Assembly (NCBI RefSeq): GCF_000701785.1
Contig: NZ_KL370824.1
Span: forward strand, 1-46,811
Direction: 5' to 3'
DNA: 46,811 bases
Source: Mycoplasmoides alvi ATCC 29626
Lineage (GTDB): Bacteria; Bacillota_I; Bacilli_A; Mycoplasmatales; Mycoplasmoidaceae
Below, piece by piece: positions 9,751 to 20,494 of the stretch (positions within the stretch are counted from its first letter, which is position 1; each line of letters starts with the position of its first letter). Made by a program: the position numbers and the translations under genes. The notes beneath the pieces are model-generated. The model searched no databases. It was not told the DNA's origin and was given only the letters and a program-made list of their open reading frames with translations.

Positions 9751-12700
9751 ATGAAATTCAAATTTAATTACAAATACTTATTACTATCATTTAGTTCAGC
9801 TGCTATTTTATCTGCTACTTCACTAGCAATAGTTACAACTTTTAGTAGTCAAAATCAAAATACTAATTTATTAAAAATTAAAGATAGTTCACAACCAATT
9901 ATTTCTAAAAAAATTGGTCAAAAAGTTGGAAAATTACGTCATTGACAAAATAATAATTTTACTGGTATTGAAGTTACTAATGGTGGTTTTGTTGTTTTAA
10001 CTGAAGGTGGTTCTGCAACAAGAATTGATGCTTTTGGAAATATTCTTTGGGAATTTAATCCATCTGATTTAGTTGCAAATTATAGTGAATTTGCAAATAA
10101 AAAAGTTGTTGAAATTACTGAAGATAAACAAAATAGTAATGTTTTATATTTGTTATTGATACCAAACCAAGCACCAGATTCTAATCAAGGCATTGATGGA
10201 GTTGATCCATTATCATATGATAATTTAAAAGGAACAGGAAATAAAAAAAATCAAGCTGTTGTTGTTCAAATAACTGAAAGAACATATTCATATGTTGGTA
10301 GTAATTGAGAACCATCTTTTGTGATAAATAAGTGTTTATCTATTGATCCTCAAAATATGGTTAAAAATTACCCTTCTAATTGAACTAGTAGTAGTAGTAG
10401 TAGTCCTACTTTTTTTAGCAAAGAAGATCATCCATCTTGATATGTAACAACAACATTAGATAAGGTAAATCCAGCAAGTACTGATAGTAGTGGTAGTAAC
10501 CAATCAAGTAGTGTAACTGGGGAATCAATGGTTTTACCATGAAAGCAATACATTACTAATTTGGGAAATATGTATGCAGTTGGTGGTAATGTTTTCGTAT
10601 TTGGTGGTAATGGTTCAATTTATAACGATCCAGAAGCTTTAAGTATTGGTGTTTGAAAATTAAATTTTAACTCTGATATATCTGTTGGTATTCCATATGC
10701 ATACCTTTTAAGTGGAATTTCATATAGTCCTAGTTATGCTGGTGATGGAACTAGTCAAGTATCAAAACGATGAGATCAATGTTATGCTCCAATTGCCCAA
10801 ACAAAAGACATGAATTATGTTCCAAGATTAGCAATTGGCGGTGTTGAAACTAATGTTTCTTCTACTAAAGATACATTTTTATATTTAGCTGGAGCAATTA
10901 CTGTTGGTCAAATTAAAAATTCTCAAACAAGAGAGTGAGATCCTAGTATTTCTGATCAGACTGCTAGTCAACAAGATAGTGATAGCACAAATCAACAAAT
11001 AAGTTTGCAAAAGAAACGTTCTTTGCAATTATCAGGTCAAAATGTAATTTCTAATCCTAAAAATCCTGATAGAAATTCAATTGATCCTTGCTTATTATTT
11101 GGAACTGCTTTTAATATTGATTCTTTAATTAATATGCCAAATAATGCATCTATTGAAAATTATTATGAATTTAGTAATATCTTGTTTGATAACCAATATT
11201 TTGATATTGGTACTGATATGTCATATAACGCATCTATTGGAACTTATTACTTTTTTGATGATAAAAAGAAGTTGGAAACAACTTCAACTGCTCAAGGATT
11301 AAATTCAGTAATAGCTAATGAAGTTGCATCAGGTAATACAAATATTCAAACAATTGAACGAGGAAATGCAGCTCGACACACTTTTCCATTCGATTTTCAA
11401 CCAACTATAAGTGATACTACCACTAGTGGTAGTGGTAGAACTGCACAAAGTTTTCCTTTTGGCACAGTTCATAATATTTTAGAATTTAATACATCTACAT
11501 CTAATAGTAATAGTAGTAGAAATATACCTACAAGTGGTAAATCTAAAGTAAGTTATTCATATAACTTAGCATTATTAGTTGATAATGCACGTAATTATTA
11601 TTATCCAACATTATCATTTGGTTATTCATTGAAAAGTTTAGGTTCTCTAGTTAAAGTTAAAATGAAAGGTCAGTTAACCGAAAATAAAGGTAAAACTTTT
11701 TATGGTTATGCAATGCAAGTTGGTAAATCAATTTTATTCATTAATGAGCCAAAATTTGATCCAACATCTATTGTTTATCGAATGCCATCAACAGTTTCAA
11801 TTGGTAATAATAATGTAATTGGTACACCTAAATATCGTGATGAAAATTATATTTATCGTTATCGTGGTTGAGGTAATAATAATAGTTATCAAGGATTAGC
11901 ATTTAGTTCTTGTGGTTACTCTTTGGTTGATAATGACATTTTATCATTGGGTGTTACTGAATATGTTGCAGGTGTAAAAGACTTTAATGATACTGTTCCT
12001 GAAATTGCTAAAAAATTTGTTATTGGCAGAGATCCATATGCTACTGAATCAATCAAAGATGCAACAAATAGTGAATTATTAGATGCTCAATTACCATGAA
12101 ATGATTTTATGGGTTTATCATTTGCAAATGATGGACAATGAGTTGCTAGTTCATGAGCAGATCAAAATGATCAAACTAAAAATAAATTATTCTTAACTAT
12201 TAATCCTCAATTAACTGAATATCCAAAATCATGACTTTGGACTGAACATTTTTTTACTCGAAGTAATGACACATCTGCATCTGTTGGAAATCAAGCATGG
12301 TTTGAAAATACAACTGTTGATTTTGAATATCCTGGACAAGATATTGCAAAAGAACCAGGTCAGGAGGAAAATGAACAAAATCCTCAGAATAATCACACCA
12401 ATTATTATGTCCATGTTCTCCGATTTAAAGGTCCAATTCGTAACAATTCAAGGTTACAAAATCCCAATGGTGGTTTCTATGCTAACCTTAATTCAAATGG
12501 TTCTAATACAACAGGACAAAGTCAGTTATCATATGTTTTAAAAGCATCTAATGATGTTTCAAATGTTCATTATTTCTTTGGTCAAAGCACATCTACATCT
12601 AAAGCTCTTGAAAATGGTATTTCATATTGTTCAGTAGATGATAATTATATGACATATAAAATTGATCCTAGTTTTGATCGCAATGCCATTTTAGGTCAGG

Positions 12701-13542
12701 GAAATTTTATTACTAATGTATCTAATTCATTATTAAGTAATAGTTTAACTTCAATATTAGAAACAATACCAGTTTCTACTTTGACTAAAAATCCTAATGA
12801 TAGAGAAAATATTAGTGTTGTTAAAAATAATTATGTTTCAGAAATTTTTAAAACTACTAAACAACCAGAAGTTGATAAAAATAATGAACCACCATATGGA
12901 TCAGTTTTAATTGTTGCTACTAATGTTAACTTATTACAACAAAGCACTACATTTACAGCATATTCGTGAAATAAAGTTCTTAACTGCTATGACATTATGC
13001 CATCATCTGCATCAACAAGTTTTTCATCAATTAGTAACTCATTGTTTTCTGGATTTAGTGCATTAGCTGAATGAGTTTTACCAGTAGCAATTATAGTACC
13101 AATTGCTGTTGTTGGATTGATTGCTGGTTTAGGTTGTGCAATTGGTATACCAATGGCGAAACACCGTAGATCAATGAAAGTTGGCTTTAAGTTACAAAAT
13201 GAAAAAGTTAATGCTTTAACAACAGCTGTTGGTGGTGTATTTAAAAAGATTATTGAAAGTACAGATGGTACTAACATGAAGTCTAAGCCACAAATGTTAA
13301 AATCAGGTTCTTCTAGTAAGGCTGCTTCACCTGCTAGCAAACCAGGATCTACTCCACCTCCATCTGCTGCAAAACCAGCAACTCCTGCAAAACCAACATC
13401 AACTCCTGCTGCAAAACCAGCAACTCCTGCTAAACCAACATCAACTCCTGCTGCAAAACCAACTTCTAGTGCTCCTAATAAACCAGCTGGTGCACCTACT
13501 CCAAAACCTGCGGCTCCAAGTAGTCCAGAAAAAAAGTCATAA
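9751..13542 (+). CDS. mgpB: P1/P140/GapA-like major adhesin
   Basis: This 1263-aa protein is the P1-type adhesin of the attachment organelle. Residues about 8-30 are a signal or anchor. Early on it reads WQNNNFTGIEV, like P140's WNNNNFSSLKI; residues about 271-304 contain LGNMYAVGGNVFVFGGNG and LSIGVWKL, closely matching P140's IGNMVAIGNSVFIFGGNG and LSIGVFRI. Such blocks form the beta-propeller of the N-domain. A membrane span (about 1109-1132) ends in AIGIPMAKHRR, followed by GFKLQNEKV, LTTAVGGVFKK from residue 1156 and a Pro/Ala/Lys-rich tail with tandem repeats. It starts 24 bases after the first adhesin gene with AAGG at 9738-9741, so both are co-transcribed. In M. genitalium and M. gallisepticum this gene comes first, here second. 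No DHH phosphoesterase gene (mgpA) lies upstream. Confidence 0.93.
10387..10404 (+). repeat. (AGT)6 trinucleotide repeat in the P1-like gene
   Basis: Six AGT codons in a row encode Ser-Ser-Ser-Ser-Ser-Ser near residue 215 of the adhesin. Slippage in units of three would change the length of the serine run without breaking the frame. Confidence 0.9.
13366..13461 (+). repeat. 42-bp tandem repeats in the adhesin tail
   Basis: Two 42-bp units (13366-13407, 13408-13449), differing by one base, and the first 12 bases of a third encode the Ala/Lys/Pro/Thr-rich cytoplasmic tail (AAKPATPAKPTSTP per unit). The unit is a multiple of three, so copy-number change keeps the frame. Confidence 0.9.
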
Positions 13543-13563
13543 ATTAAATTTTTATAACAAATT

Positions 13564-13610
13564 AATATGTAAATTAGTTTTATAAAAAACTATTTACATA
13601 TTTTTTATTT
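13564..13610 (+). terminator. Terminator of the adhesin operon
   Basis: AATATGTAAA-T-TAGTTTT pairs with AAAACTA-TTTACATATT (one bulged base), making a long stem with a short A-rich loop, followed directly by a T-rich run. It begins 21 bases after the adhesin stop codon. Confidence 0.85.
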
Positions 13611-13912
13611 TTTTATCAAATTTAGATATAAAAAAATAAATTAATATAGATGCAACATAATTATTAAATTTTATTTTTAAAAAGATTTAATGCATTTAAG
13701 TTGACTTAAAGAAGTAAATTTTAAACAAATTTATTTTTTTTAGAACTTTAATAAACTATAGTTGGTAGTTATTAATTATCATTGCAATACCAATTAAACT
13801 ATATTTAACACCTAAGTCTAAATTAGATACTCTAAATTGAATAAACTTTTAAATATTAAATAAATACTAAACATTTAACAAACAAAATTTGTGTATTTTT
13901 ATTTTTACAAGC
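13611..13912. other. Intergenic region, nothing recognised
   Basis: About 300 AT-rich bases between the adhesin terminator and the nusA promoter. I see no coding frame, strong hairpin or repeat. Confidence 0.6.
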
Positions 13913-13918
13913 TATAAT
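13913..13918 (+). promoter_or_regulatory. -10 box of the nusA operon
   Basis: A perfect TATAAT with a weak -35 candidate (TTGTGT near 13889). Transcription would start near 13925, giving a leader of about 90 bases before nusA that contains a terminator-like hairpin. A second TATAAT at 13993-13998 lies just before the AAGGA of nusA and could be an alternative promoter that avoids the hairpin. Confidence 0.6.
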
Positions 13919-13937
13919 ATTAGGTAGCAATTTCTCG

Positions 13938-13974
13938 AAAAGGGAGAGTGTTTAATAACACTTGCCCTTTTTTT
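13938..13974 (+). terminator. Strong terminator-like hairpin in the nusA leader (possible attenuator)
   Basis: AAAAGGG-A-GAGTGTT pairs with AACACTT-G-CCCTTTT around a 4-base loop, with a single A.G mismatch, and ends in seven T. Its position between the -10 box at 13913 and nusA suggests a leader attenuator; if the start is instead at the second TATAAT it would merely insulate the operon. A short competing pairing TCTC (13933-13936) with GAGA (13944-13947) is possible. Confidence 0.75.
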
Positions 13975-14016
13975 GTTGTTTCTTAATAAAATTATAATAA
14001 GGACATATAAAACAAA

Positions 14017-15750
14017 ATGAATCAATCTGCATTCCAATCACAATTTTTAGAAGCAATAACTGAACTTGGAAATACAAAGAAATTATCTACTAGTGAAATT
14101 GTTTCTATTTTAAGTGATTCAATAATAAAAGCTTTTAAACGAGATGATCCTGAAATCAATTTAGATGTTAATGTTGATTTAAATTCAGGAATTTTAAAAA
14201 TTAATAAAGTTTTAAAAGTTATTGACTCAGAAACTGATGAATTTGATGATATAAATGAAATTCTTATTGATGAAGCAAAAAAATTTAACCGTGACATAAA
14301 GGTTGGAGATTTTTTTTACAAAGAAATTTCATTAATGGATAAAAATGATATTTCAAATCAAATGGTTCGATACATATTACAACTCTTTAAACAAAGAATT
14401 GCTGAATTAACAAATAAATCAATTGCAAGTGAATGAATTGATCGTGTTGGTACTTTAATTTATGCTGAAGTTGAAAAAAAAGATGATAAAAATGGTTCAT
14501 ACATTATTAATTTAGAAAAAACTAGTGGTTATTTACAACGTTCAGAAACAATTAAGGGTGAAAATTTACATTTAGGCCACAAATATTGATTTGTTATTAA
14601 AGCGGTTAAAGAACAATCTCGTGGTTGACCAATTCTTTTGTCTAGATCAGATGAAAAATTACTTGAGTACTTGTTGGAGTCTAATATTCCTGAATTACAA
14701 GATAAAACAATTCAAATTAAAAAAATTGTCCGTTTAGCTGGTCAAAAATCTAAAGTTGGAGTAGTTTCTAATAAAAGTAATTTTGATCCTATAGGAGCTA
14801 TTCTTGGTACAAAAGGAGATAAAATAAAACTTATATCATCACAAATTCATAATGAATTAATTGATGTTTTTATTTGAAGTGATGATTATCAACAATTAAT
14901 CGTAAATGCAATTGCCCCTGTAAAGATTTTGGGAATTAATATCATTGAAGATAGTGAACGCGAAAAAAGTATGGAAATATTTGTTGAAGATGAATATTTA
15001 CCAAATGTTATTGGTCGAAATGGTGTTAATATTAAATTATTAGCTAAATTAACTGGATGAAATATTGATGTTAAATCACTTACACAAGCTAAAGAAGAAA
15101 ATATCAACATTATTCCAACAAAATATGTACCTGAAGGCAATTCAGCAGTTTTAAATTACAATCTAAGCAATAGACTTAATGATAAAAGCAATAAACGCAT
15201 TGATTTAAATAATCGATTTGGATTTAAAAATAATAGAAAAAATAATTATGAAAATAGTCATAATGCAACTTTTAAAGATTTAATGTCATATTCAACAAAA
15301 GTTAATGAATCTGATGAAATTATTCTTGATGAAGAAATAATTAGTGATGTTAAAAACAAAAGAAACAAAGTAAATTCAAATGTTGTTAAAAATCTAGTTA
15401 AAACCAATTCAAAAATTGAAGAAAAACCAAGTTTAAACAAACCAAAAGATGTTTCTCTTGAATCCGACAACAAAAAAATAACTTCTAATGAAGAAACATT
15501 AACTAGTGATGTTACTTCATCTAATCAAAATGAAATAAATAATTTAATTAATAGCATGGATCTTTCAAAAGAATCTAAACGACAGATAAAAGAGATCAAA
15601 TTACCTCTTAATAACAGTTCAAAAGAAAAAAATAATCAATCATCCAAACGTAAAAACAAACGAACAATTATTGATGATTTTTCTTTATTAGATCCAGATT
15701 ATAAGGAAATAGATGAAAAGGATATTATACTTATAGATGAAGATGATTAA
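14017..15750 (+). CDS. nusA: Transcription termination/antitermination factor NusA
   Basis: NusA binds RNA polymerase and nascent RNA and modulates pausing and termination. The 577 residues show the usual order: N-terminal polymerase-binding domain (1-135), S1 domain (about 140-210, with VGTLIYAEVE) and two KH domains with PIGAILGTKGDKIK from residue 258 and VIGRNGVNIK near 331. After about residue 375 comes a long charged Lys/Glu/Asp/Ser/Asn tail without recognisable fold, typical of mycoplasma NusA rather than the acidic repeats of Escherichia coli. First gene of the operon; AAGGA at 13999-14003 is the likely ribosome binding site, with long spacing. No rimP gene precedes it, unlike in most bacteria. 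Confidence 0.96.
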
Positions 15751-16033
15751 TAATCATGGTGTTATAAGAACTTGTGTTGTTACTAAAAAGCATTTCGAAA
15801 AAAAAGAACTAATTCGAATTGCTTTATTACCTAATAAAAAAAACGCTCAACTTGATTTGGATCAAAATTTATTAGGTCGTGGTTTATATTTTCAAAATAA
15901 AATTGAAATTGTGAATGAATTAATTAATAAAAGAATTGTTAACAAAATTTTTAAACTTGATTTAGATAACAGTTGATATCTTGATTTAAAAAAACAATTA
16001 ATTACTAAAAATAACTTGGAAAACTAAGTTGTA
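15737..16033 (+). CDS. ylxR: YlxR family RNA-binding protein
   Basis: This 98-aa protein starts inside the end of nusA (14-base overlap) and precedes infB, the standard place of ylxR (DUF448). The family signatures are visible: RTCVVTKK-x-x-x-x-KKELIRI, matching the usual R-x-C-x-x-[CT] motif, and GRGLYFQ, matching GRGAYLC. Family members bind RNA; their precise role is unsettled. The first ATG (15737) is taken, but ATG 15743 is an alternative. One TGA Trp lies near the end. Confidence 0.9.
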
Positions 16034-16050
16034 AGAAAGGAACTCCGGTT

Positions 16051-17913
16051 ATGAAAAAAAATCAATATCAAAAAAAATCAAAACATAATAGTCATAAAAT
16101 TGATTCACGTGACCGGACATCAATTAAGGATCAATTAAAAAGTGTTGATGTTGGAATAAATAATGGGGTTTTCATTTATAAGTCACCATTAACTCTAGGG
16201 GAATTTGCCACGCAAATCAATCAAAATGTTTCAACAGTTATTAAACATTTTTTTATTAAAGGTAAAATTGTTAATTTTAACACTATGTTATCAATTGAAC
16301 AAATTGGTGAATTGTGTTTAGAATTTAATTTAGATTTCAAGATTGAAACTGAAGTTACAAAAGAAAATATTCTCGATCAAATTAAATTTGATGACGATGT
16401 TTCTAAAATGCAATCTCGTCCACCTATTGTTACTATCATGGGACATGTTGACCATGGTAAAACTAGTTTACTTGATGTTATTAGAAAAACTAATGTTGTA
16501 GCTGGTGAACATGGGGGAATTACCCAACATATTGGTGCTTACCAAGTTAATTTAAATGATCGCTTTATTACATTTATTGATACTCCAGGTCATGAAGCTT
16601 TTACAAACATGCGTGCTCGTGGAGCAGATATTACAGATATTGTAATCTTAGTTGTTGCTGCAGATGATGGTATTAAGCCGCAAACTGAAGAAGCAATTGA
16701 CCATGCTACAAATGCAAAAGTTCCAATAATTGTTTTTATTAACAAAATGGATAAACCAGAAGCTAACCCCGATAAGGTTATGCAACAATTGACTAAATAT
16801 TCATTAGTACCTGAAACATGAGGTGGTAATACAATTGTTATCCAAGGTTCTGCTTATAGTAATCAAGGTATTAATGAATTATTGCAAAGTATTTTGTTAC
16901 TATCTGATATTAATGAATACAAGGCCAATTATAATGCACAAGCTTATGGAGTTGTAATTGAAGCACATTTATCACCTGGACTTGGTCCATTAGCTTCAGT
17001 AATTATTAAACGAGGTACTTTAAAAGTTGGTGATTACATTACTTTAGGTGCTGCATATGGTAAAGTTAGAACAATGCAAAATGAAAATGGAGTTGATGTA
17101 ATAGAAGCAACTCCTTCTAAACCAGTTAAAATTTCAGGTTTTGATATTGTACCTGAAGTTGGTGAAAAATTTATTGTTTTATCAACAGAACAAGAAGTTA
17201 AATCAGTATCTGATTCATATAAGCAAAAAATACAACGTCAAAAACATCAAGCATTATCTACATCATTATCTTTACGTGATAGGATTATTAATAATGAAAC
17301 TAAAACTTTAGAGTTAATTTTAAAAGCTGATGCTCAAGGTTCACTTGAAGCATTAAAGCATACAATTGGTTCAATTGATATAGATGGAGTTACTATAAAT
17401 ATTATTCGTGCTGGAACTGGTTCTATAAGTGAAAATGATGTTAAACTTGCTCAAGCATCGAATGGGGCATTAATTTTTGGTTTTAATGTTTCATGTACAA
17501 AATCAATTAAAGAAATGATTGATAATGCAGGACTTACATTTAGAAATTACAATGTGATATACAACATGATTAATGACATCAAGTCATTATTAAAAGGCCA
17601 GTTAGATCCAATTTATGAAGACAATGAAATTGGTGAAGCAGAAGTTCGTGAAATTTGAAAACATAGTAAAATAGGTACAATTGCTGGTTGTTATGTTGTT
17701 AGTGGTAAAATTAAAAGAAATGCTAACTGTAGAATTGTTCGTGATGGTTCTATAATTTATCGATCTAAAATTAATTCATTAAAAAGTTTTAATGATACGG
17801 TTAATGAGGTTCAAATGGGTCATGAATGTGGTTTAACAGTTGAAAATTTTAATGATATAAAAAAGGATGATATTATTCAAATTTATGAAACAATCCAAAA
17901 AATGGATGAATAA
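16051..17913 (+). CDS. infB: Translation initiation factor IF-2
   Basis: IF-2 is the GTPase that places initiator tRNA on the 30S subunit. At 620 aa it has the short N-terminus typical of mollicutes. Visible are the IF2_N-type domain (about 45-110), G1 GHVDHGKTS from residue 131, G3 DTPGHEAF at 177, G4 NKMD at 231-234, then the beta-barrel and C-terminal fMet-tRNA-binding domains. AAAGGAA ends about nine bases before the ATG. It follows ylxR by 17 bases and precedes rbfA by seven, so all are co-transcribed. Confidence 0.98.
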
Positions 17914-17920
17914 ATAATTT

Positions 17921-18271
17921 ATGTCACATCACAAAAAAGAACGGCTTGAAAATCAAATTGCTGCAATTATCAGTAAAACCATTTTAACAACAATTGAAAA
18001 TGAAAATGTTAAACAAGGAGTAGTTACCTATGTAAAGCTAAGCCCTGATTTAGGAGTTGCAAAAATTTTTTTAGATTGCTTAGATCGCACTAAAATTAAT
18101 ATAATAAAATCAGCTTTTGTAAGGGCATCAGGAGTATTTAAAACTGCTTTAAGTCAAAATTTACAAATTCGTAAAGTTCCTCATTTAGTTTTTGAAGTTG
18201 ATAAATCAATTGATGAGGCTATAAAAATTGATCGGATATTATCTGAAATAAAAAATAAGGATGACAAATAA
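17921..18271 (+). CDS. rbfA: Ribosome-binding factor A
   Basis: RbfA assists late maturation of the 30S subunit. The 116 residues fit the family: an N-terminal R-x-E-x-x-I-x-x-I-I pattern (RLENQIAAIISKTI), a KH-type core with VTYVKLSPDLGVAKIFLD, and a C-terminal PHLVFEVDKSIDEAIKIDRIL helix, where the family usually has P-x-L-x-F-x-x-D-x-S-x-x-x-x-x-x-I. Position after infB supports the call. Its stop abuts the ATG of the next gene, implying translational coupling. Confidence 0.95.
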   Translation: MSHHKKERLENQIAAIISKTILTTIENENVKQGVVTYVKLSPDLGVAKIFLDCLDRTKINIIKSAFVRASGVFKTALSQNLQIRKVPHLVFEVDKSIDEAIKIDRILSEIKNKDDK

Positions 18272-18826
18272 ATGGAAAACAATATTAATGAGAAAGATAA
18301 TAAGGTTGAACAAAAGTTAGGAATTAAAATTATCGATATTAATGAAAATGATAATAACAATTTTAAATTGGAATCAAAAAGCAAAAAAAATAAATCAAAA
18401 AAATCATTAAAATTAAGTCAATTTAATAGATTTATATCAATAAATTTAAATGATAAAAAAAGATTAAAAAAAGAATGAATGATTATTGGTCTAGTTAGTG
18501 GCCTACTTTTAATTTTTTTTGCCCTTCTTTTAGGTTTTATGGAATTTTTTACAACTCTTAATGATCCTGCTAAAAATCCCGCAGTTGTTCTTAATAGTTC
18601 ATTAAATAATGCAATGCGAATTATTTCTATTTTTACTATTGCTTTAATTGGTGTGCCATATGTTTACATGTTAGTTGCCTTTTTTTTCGGGATTACTCAA
18701 ATTCATAAATCCAAATGAACGCATTTGATGATTTGGTTTAGCATGATCATTGGATTAGCCTTGTTGATTGTTTCTTCTTGTATTTTAATTGCTGCATATG
18801 CAGGCATTGATTCACCAGTTTTTTAA
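18272..18826 (+). CDS. Membrane protein of unknown function in the nusA operon (184 aa)
   Basis: The first 65 residues are highly charged (Asn, Lys, Asp, Glu) and presumably cytoplasmic; three hydrophobic spans follow (about 70-93, 110-137, 144-175). I recognise no domain. The start codon immediately follows the rbfA stop. Relatives such as M. genitalium carry a membrane protein of unknown function at this place (MG144), so it is probably the positional counterpart, but I have not compared the sequences. Several Trp are TGA, so standard-code translation splits the gene. Confidence 0.8.
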
Positions 18827-18855
18827 TTTTTAAAATCTTGCCATAAGTTTTGCCA

Positions 18856-19518
18856 ATGCCCATTAATAACAAAATAGATGATTTTAGTAGTGAAATTTTA
18901 AATTTTTATAAACCATCAGGATTAAGTTCTGCTGAATTTCTTAATATTTTAAAAGCTAAATTTAATTATAAAAAAGCAGGATTTGCAGGTACATTAGACC
19001 CTTTAGCTAGTGGCGTTTTATTGGTAGGTGTTAATGATTCAACAAAATCTTTGCATAGTTTATCTAACTTAAACAAGCAATACTATGTAGAAATTATTTT
19101 TGGTATAAAAACTAAAACTGATGATATTACTGGTGAAATTATTTCTGAATCATTAAACTTTCCAAAATCTTTAAGCATTATTAAAAGCAAGCTTGAGTCT
19201 TTTGTTAATCTAGAATATTTACAAACTCCACCAAAATTTTCAGCTATTAAAGTTAATGGAATACGGGCATACAAACTTGCTAGAAAAAATATTGATTTTA
19301 ATTTAAACCCCCGTTTGGTCAAATTATTTAGTTTCAAAATTATTAAATTTGAACTTCCAATTCTTTCTTTTTTAATTGATGTTTCAAAAGGATTTTATGT
19401 TCGTCAATTCGCAAATGATTTAGCTTCGTCATTAAATACTTTGGCAACTGTAAAAAAAATTGTTAGAACTAAATGTGGCAACTATCAATTAAAAAATTCA
19501 AAATTTGTTATTTTTTAA
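18856..19518 (+). CDS. truB: tRNA pseudouridine(55) synthase TruB
   Basis: TruB makes pseudouridine 55 in the T-loop of tRNAs. The 220-aa protein has the catalytic motif GFAGTLDPLASGVLLVG, with the nucleophile Asp at residue 48, the N-terminal KPSGLSS motif, the TPPKFSAIKVNGIRAYKLAR block and a C-terminal GFYVRQFANDL motif. It is shorter than the bacterial norm because the C-terminal PUA domain is missing. ATG 18856 is preferred over an upstream TTG at 18850. It lies 29 bases after the membrane-protein gene and 14 before ribF. Confidence 0.95.
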   Translation: MPINNKIDDFSSEILNFYKPSGLSSAEFLNILKAKFNYKKAGFAGTLDPLASGVLLVGVNDSTKSLHSLSNLNKQYYVEIIFGIKTKTDDITGEIISESLNFPKSLSIIKSKLESFVNLEYLQTPPKFSAIKVNGIRAYKLARKNIDFNLNPRLVKLFSFKIIKFELPILSFLIDVSKGFYVRQFANDLASSLNTLATVKKIVRTKCGNYQLKNSKFVIF

Positions 19519-19532
19519 AAAGTTAAAAAAAT

Positions 19533-20357
19533 ATGAAAAATCCACTTGATTTAATTTTAGGTTTTTTTGATGGTTTGCATATTGGACATAAGTTATTAAT
19601 TGATCAAACTTTTAATAATCCATTTAATGTCTTAACTTTTCAAAACATTCCTAACAAAAAAAATAATTTTTTATATTCATTTGAAGAGCGTAAAAATCAA
19701 TTAAGAATTCAAGGTGCAAAACAAATTTTTTGCATGGATATTGCAAAAAATAACATGACCGCAGAAGAGTTTTGTAAAAAATTGTTATCTAATTTTATTC
19801 CATTTAAAAAAATTATTGTTGGTAGTGATTATCTATTTGGATCTGATCAAAAAAATGTTATTTTTTTAAAATCTTTTATTAATGATATTACTATTGTTGA
19901 TCGATCAAGTATTTCAACTAGTAAAATTAAAAAATTAGTAGGTGAAAATAATTTTAGTGAATTAAATAAACTGTTGCTTGAACCATATTATCGCACTGGT
20001 AAGGTAGTTAGCGGATATGGTCATGGTAAAAAATTAGGTTTCCCAACAGCTAATATTCCTATAGAACCTAATTTAATTTCACTTTCTGAAGGTTCATATG
20101 CTACTAAGATTGTTATTGGTAATAAAACATATTTGGGTGTTACATTTGTGGGTAAAAGTAAAACACTTTTAAAACAAAATAGCTTTATCGAAACACATAT
20201 TATCAATTTCCATGGTAATTTATATGGACAAATAATTAAAATTATTTTTTATAAGTTTTTAAGAACTAATGTGAAATTTTCATCATTAGATTTACTAAAA
20301 AAAGCAATTCAAAATGACTTAAATCAAAGTTTTAATTTTTTTCAAAATTTAAATTAA
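19533..20357 (+). CDS. ribF: Bifunctional riboflavin kinase / FAD synthetase
   Basis: RibF converts riboflavin to FMN and then FAD. The 274-aa protein shows the adenylyltransferase motif GFFDGLHIGH at residues 10-19 and VGSDYLFG further on, then the flavokinase motif GYGHGKKLGFPTANI from residue 161 and a short C-terminal part. It is slightly shorter than typical RibF (about 310 aa). No FMN riboswitch is visible; the gene is last in the nusA operon and presumably follows its transcription. Confidence 0.94.
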   Translation: MKNPLDLILGFFDGLHIGHKLLIDQTFNNPFNVLTFQNIPNKKNNFLYSFEERKNQLRIQGAKQIFCMDIAKNNMTAEEFCKKLLSNFIPFKKIIVGSDYLFGSDQKNVIFLKSFINDITIVDRSSISTSKIKKLVGENNFSELNKLLLEPYYRTGKVVSGYGHGKKLGFPTANIPIEPNLISLSEGSYATKIVIGNKTYLGVTFVGKSKTLLKQNSFIETHIINFHGNLYGQIIKIIFYKFLRTNVKFSSLDLLKKAIQNDLNQSFNFFQNLN

Positions 20358-20420
20358 ATAAATTTATTTTTATTATTTCAAAAATATGTTAATATTTTTT
20401 AAATTAGTTTAAAAAAAGTT

Positions 20421-20426
20421 TATAAT
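20421..20426 (+). promoter_or_regulatory. -10 box for the ABC exporter pair
   Basis: A perfect TATAAT about 70 bases before the first exporter gene; a start near 20433 would give a leader of about 60 bases. An AT-only inverted repeat at 20381-20398 just upstream could be a weak terminator of ribF. Confidence 0.5.
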
Positions 20427-20494
20427 GCTTAGTTAGGTTATTTCTTAATTTTAAGTGCTAGTAAATAAATTAGGTAGAATGAGTTTGATAGATT

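Noticed and set aside
12229-13340. Frames opposite or in other phases of the P1-like gene, one of them 117 codons on the minus strand.
   Set aside because: They lie entirely within a gene with strong family signatures, and their sequences are mirror images of its low-complexity Pro/Ala tail.
6427-13542. The adhesin genes look shattered into many short frames.
   Set aside because: All fragments share one frame per gene and the breaks are TGA codons only; with TGA as Trp each gene is a single intact frame.
16034-16050. GGAACTCCGG before infB resembles part of the cobalamin riboswitch.
   Set aside because: Only this short string matches; none of the other aptamer blocks is present in the 17 bases between ylxR and infB, and it contains the ribosome binding site.
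20381-20398. Terminator after ribF (AAAATAT/ATATTTT).
   Set aside because: The stem has only A and T pairs and would be very weak; mentioned under the exporter promoter but not called as a terminator.
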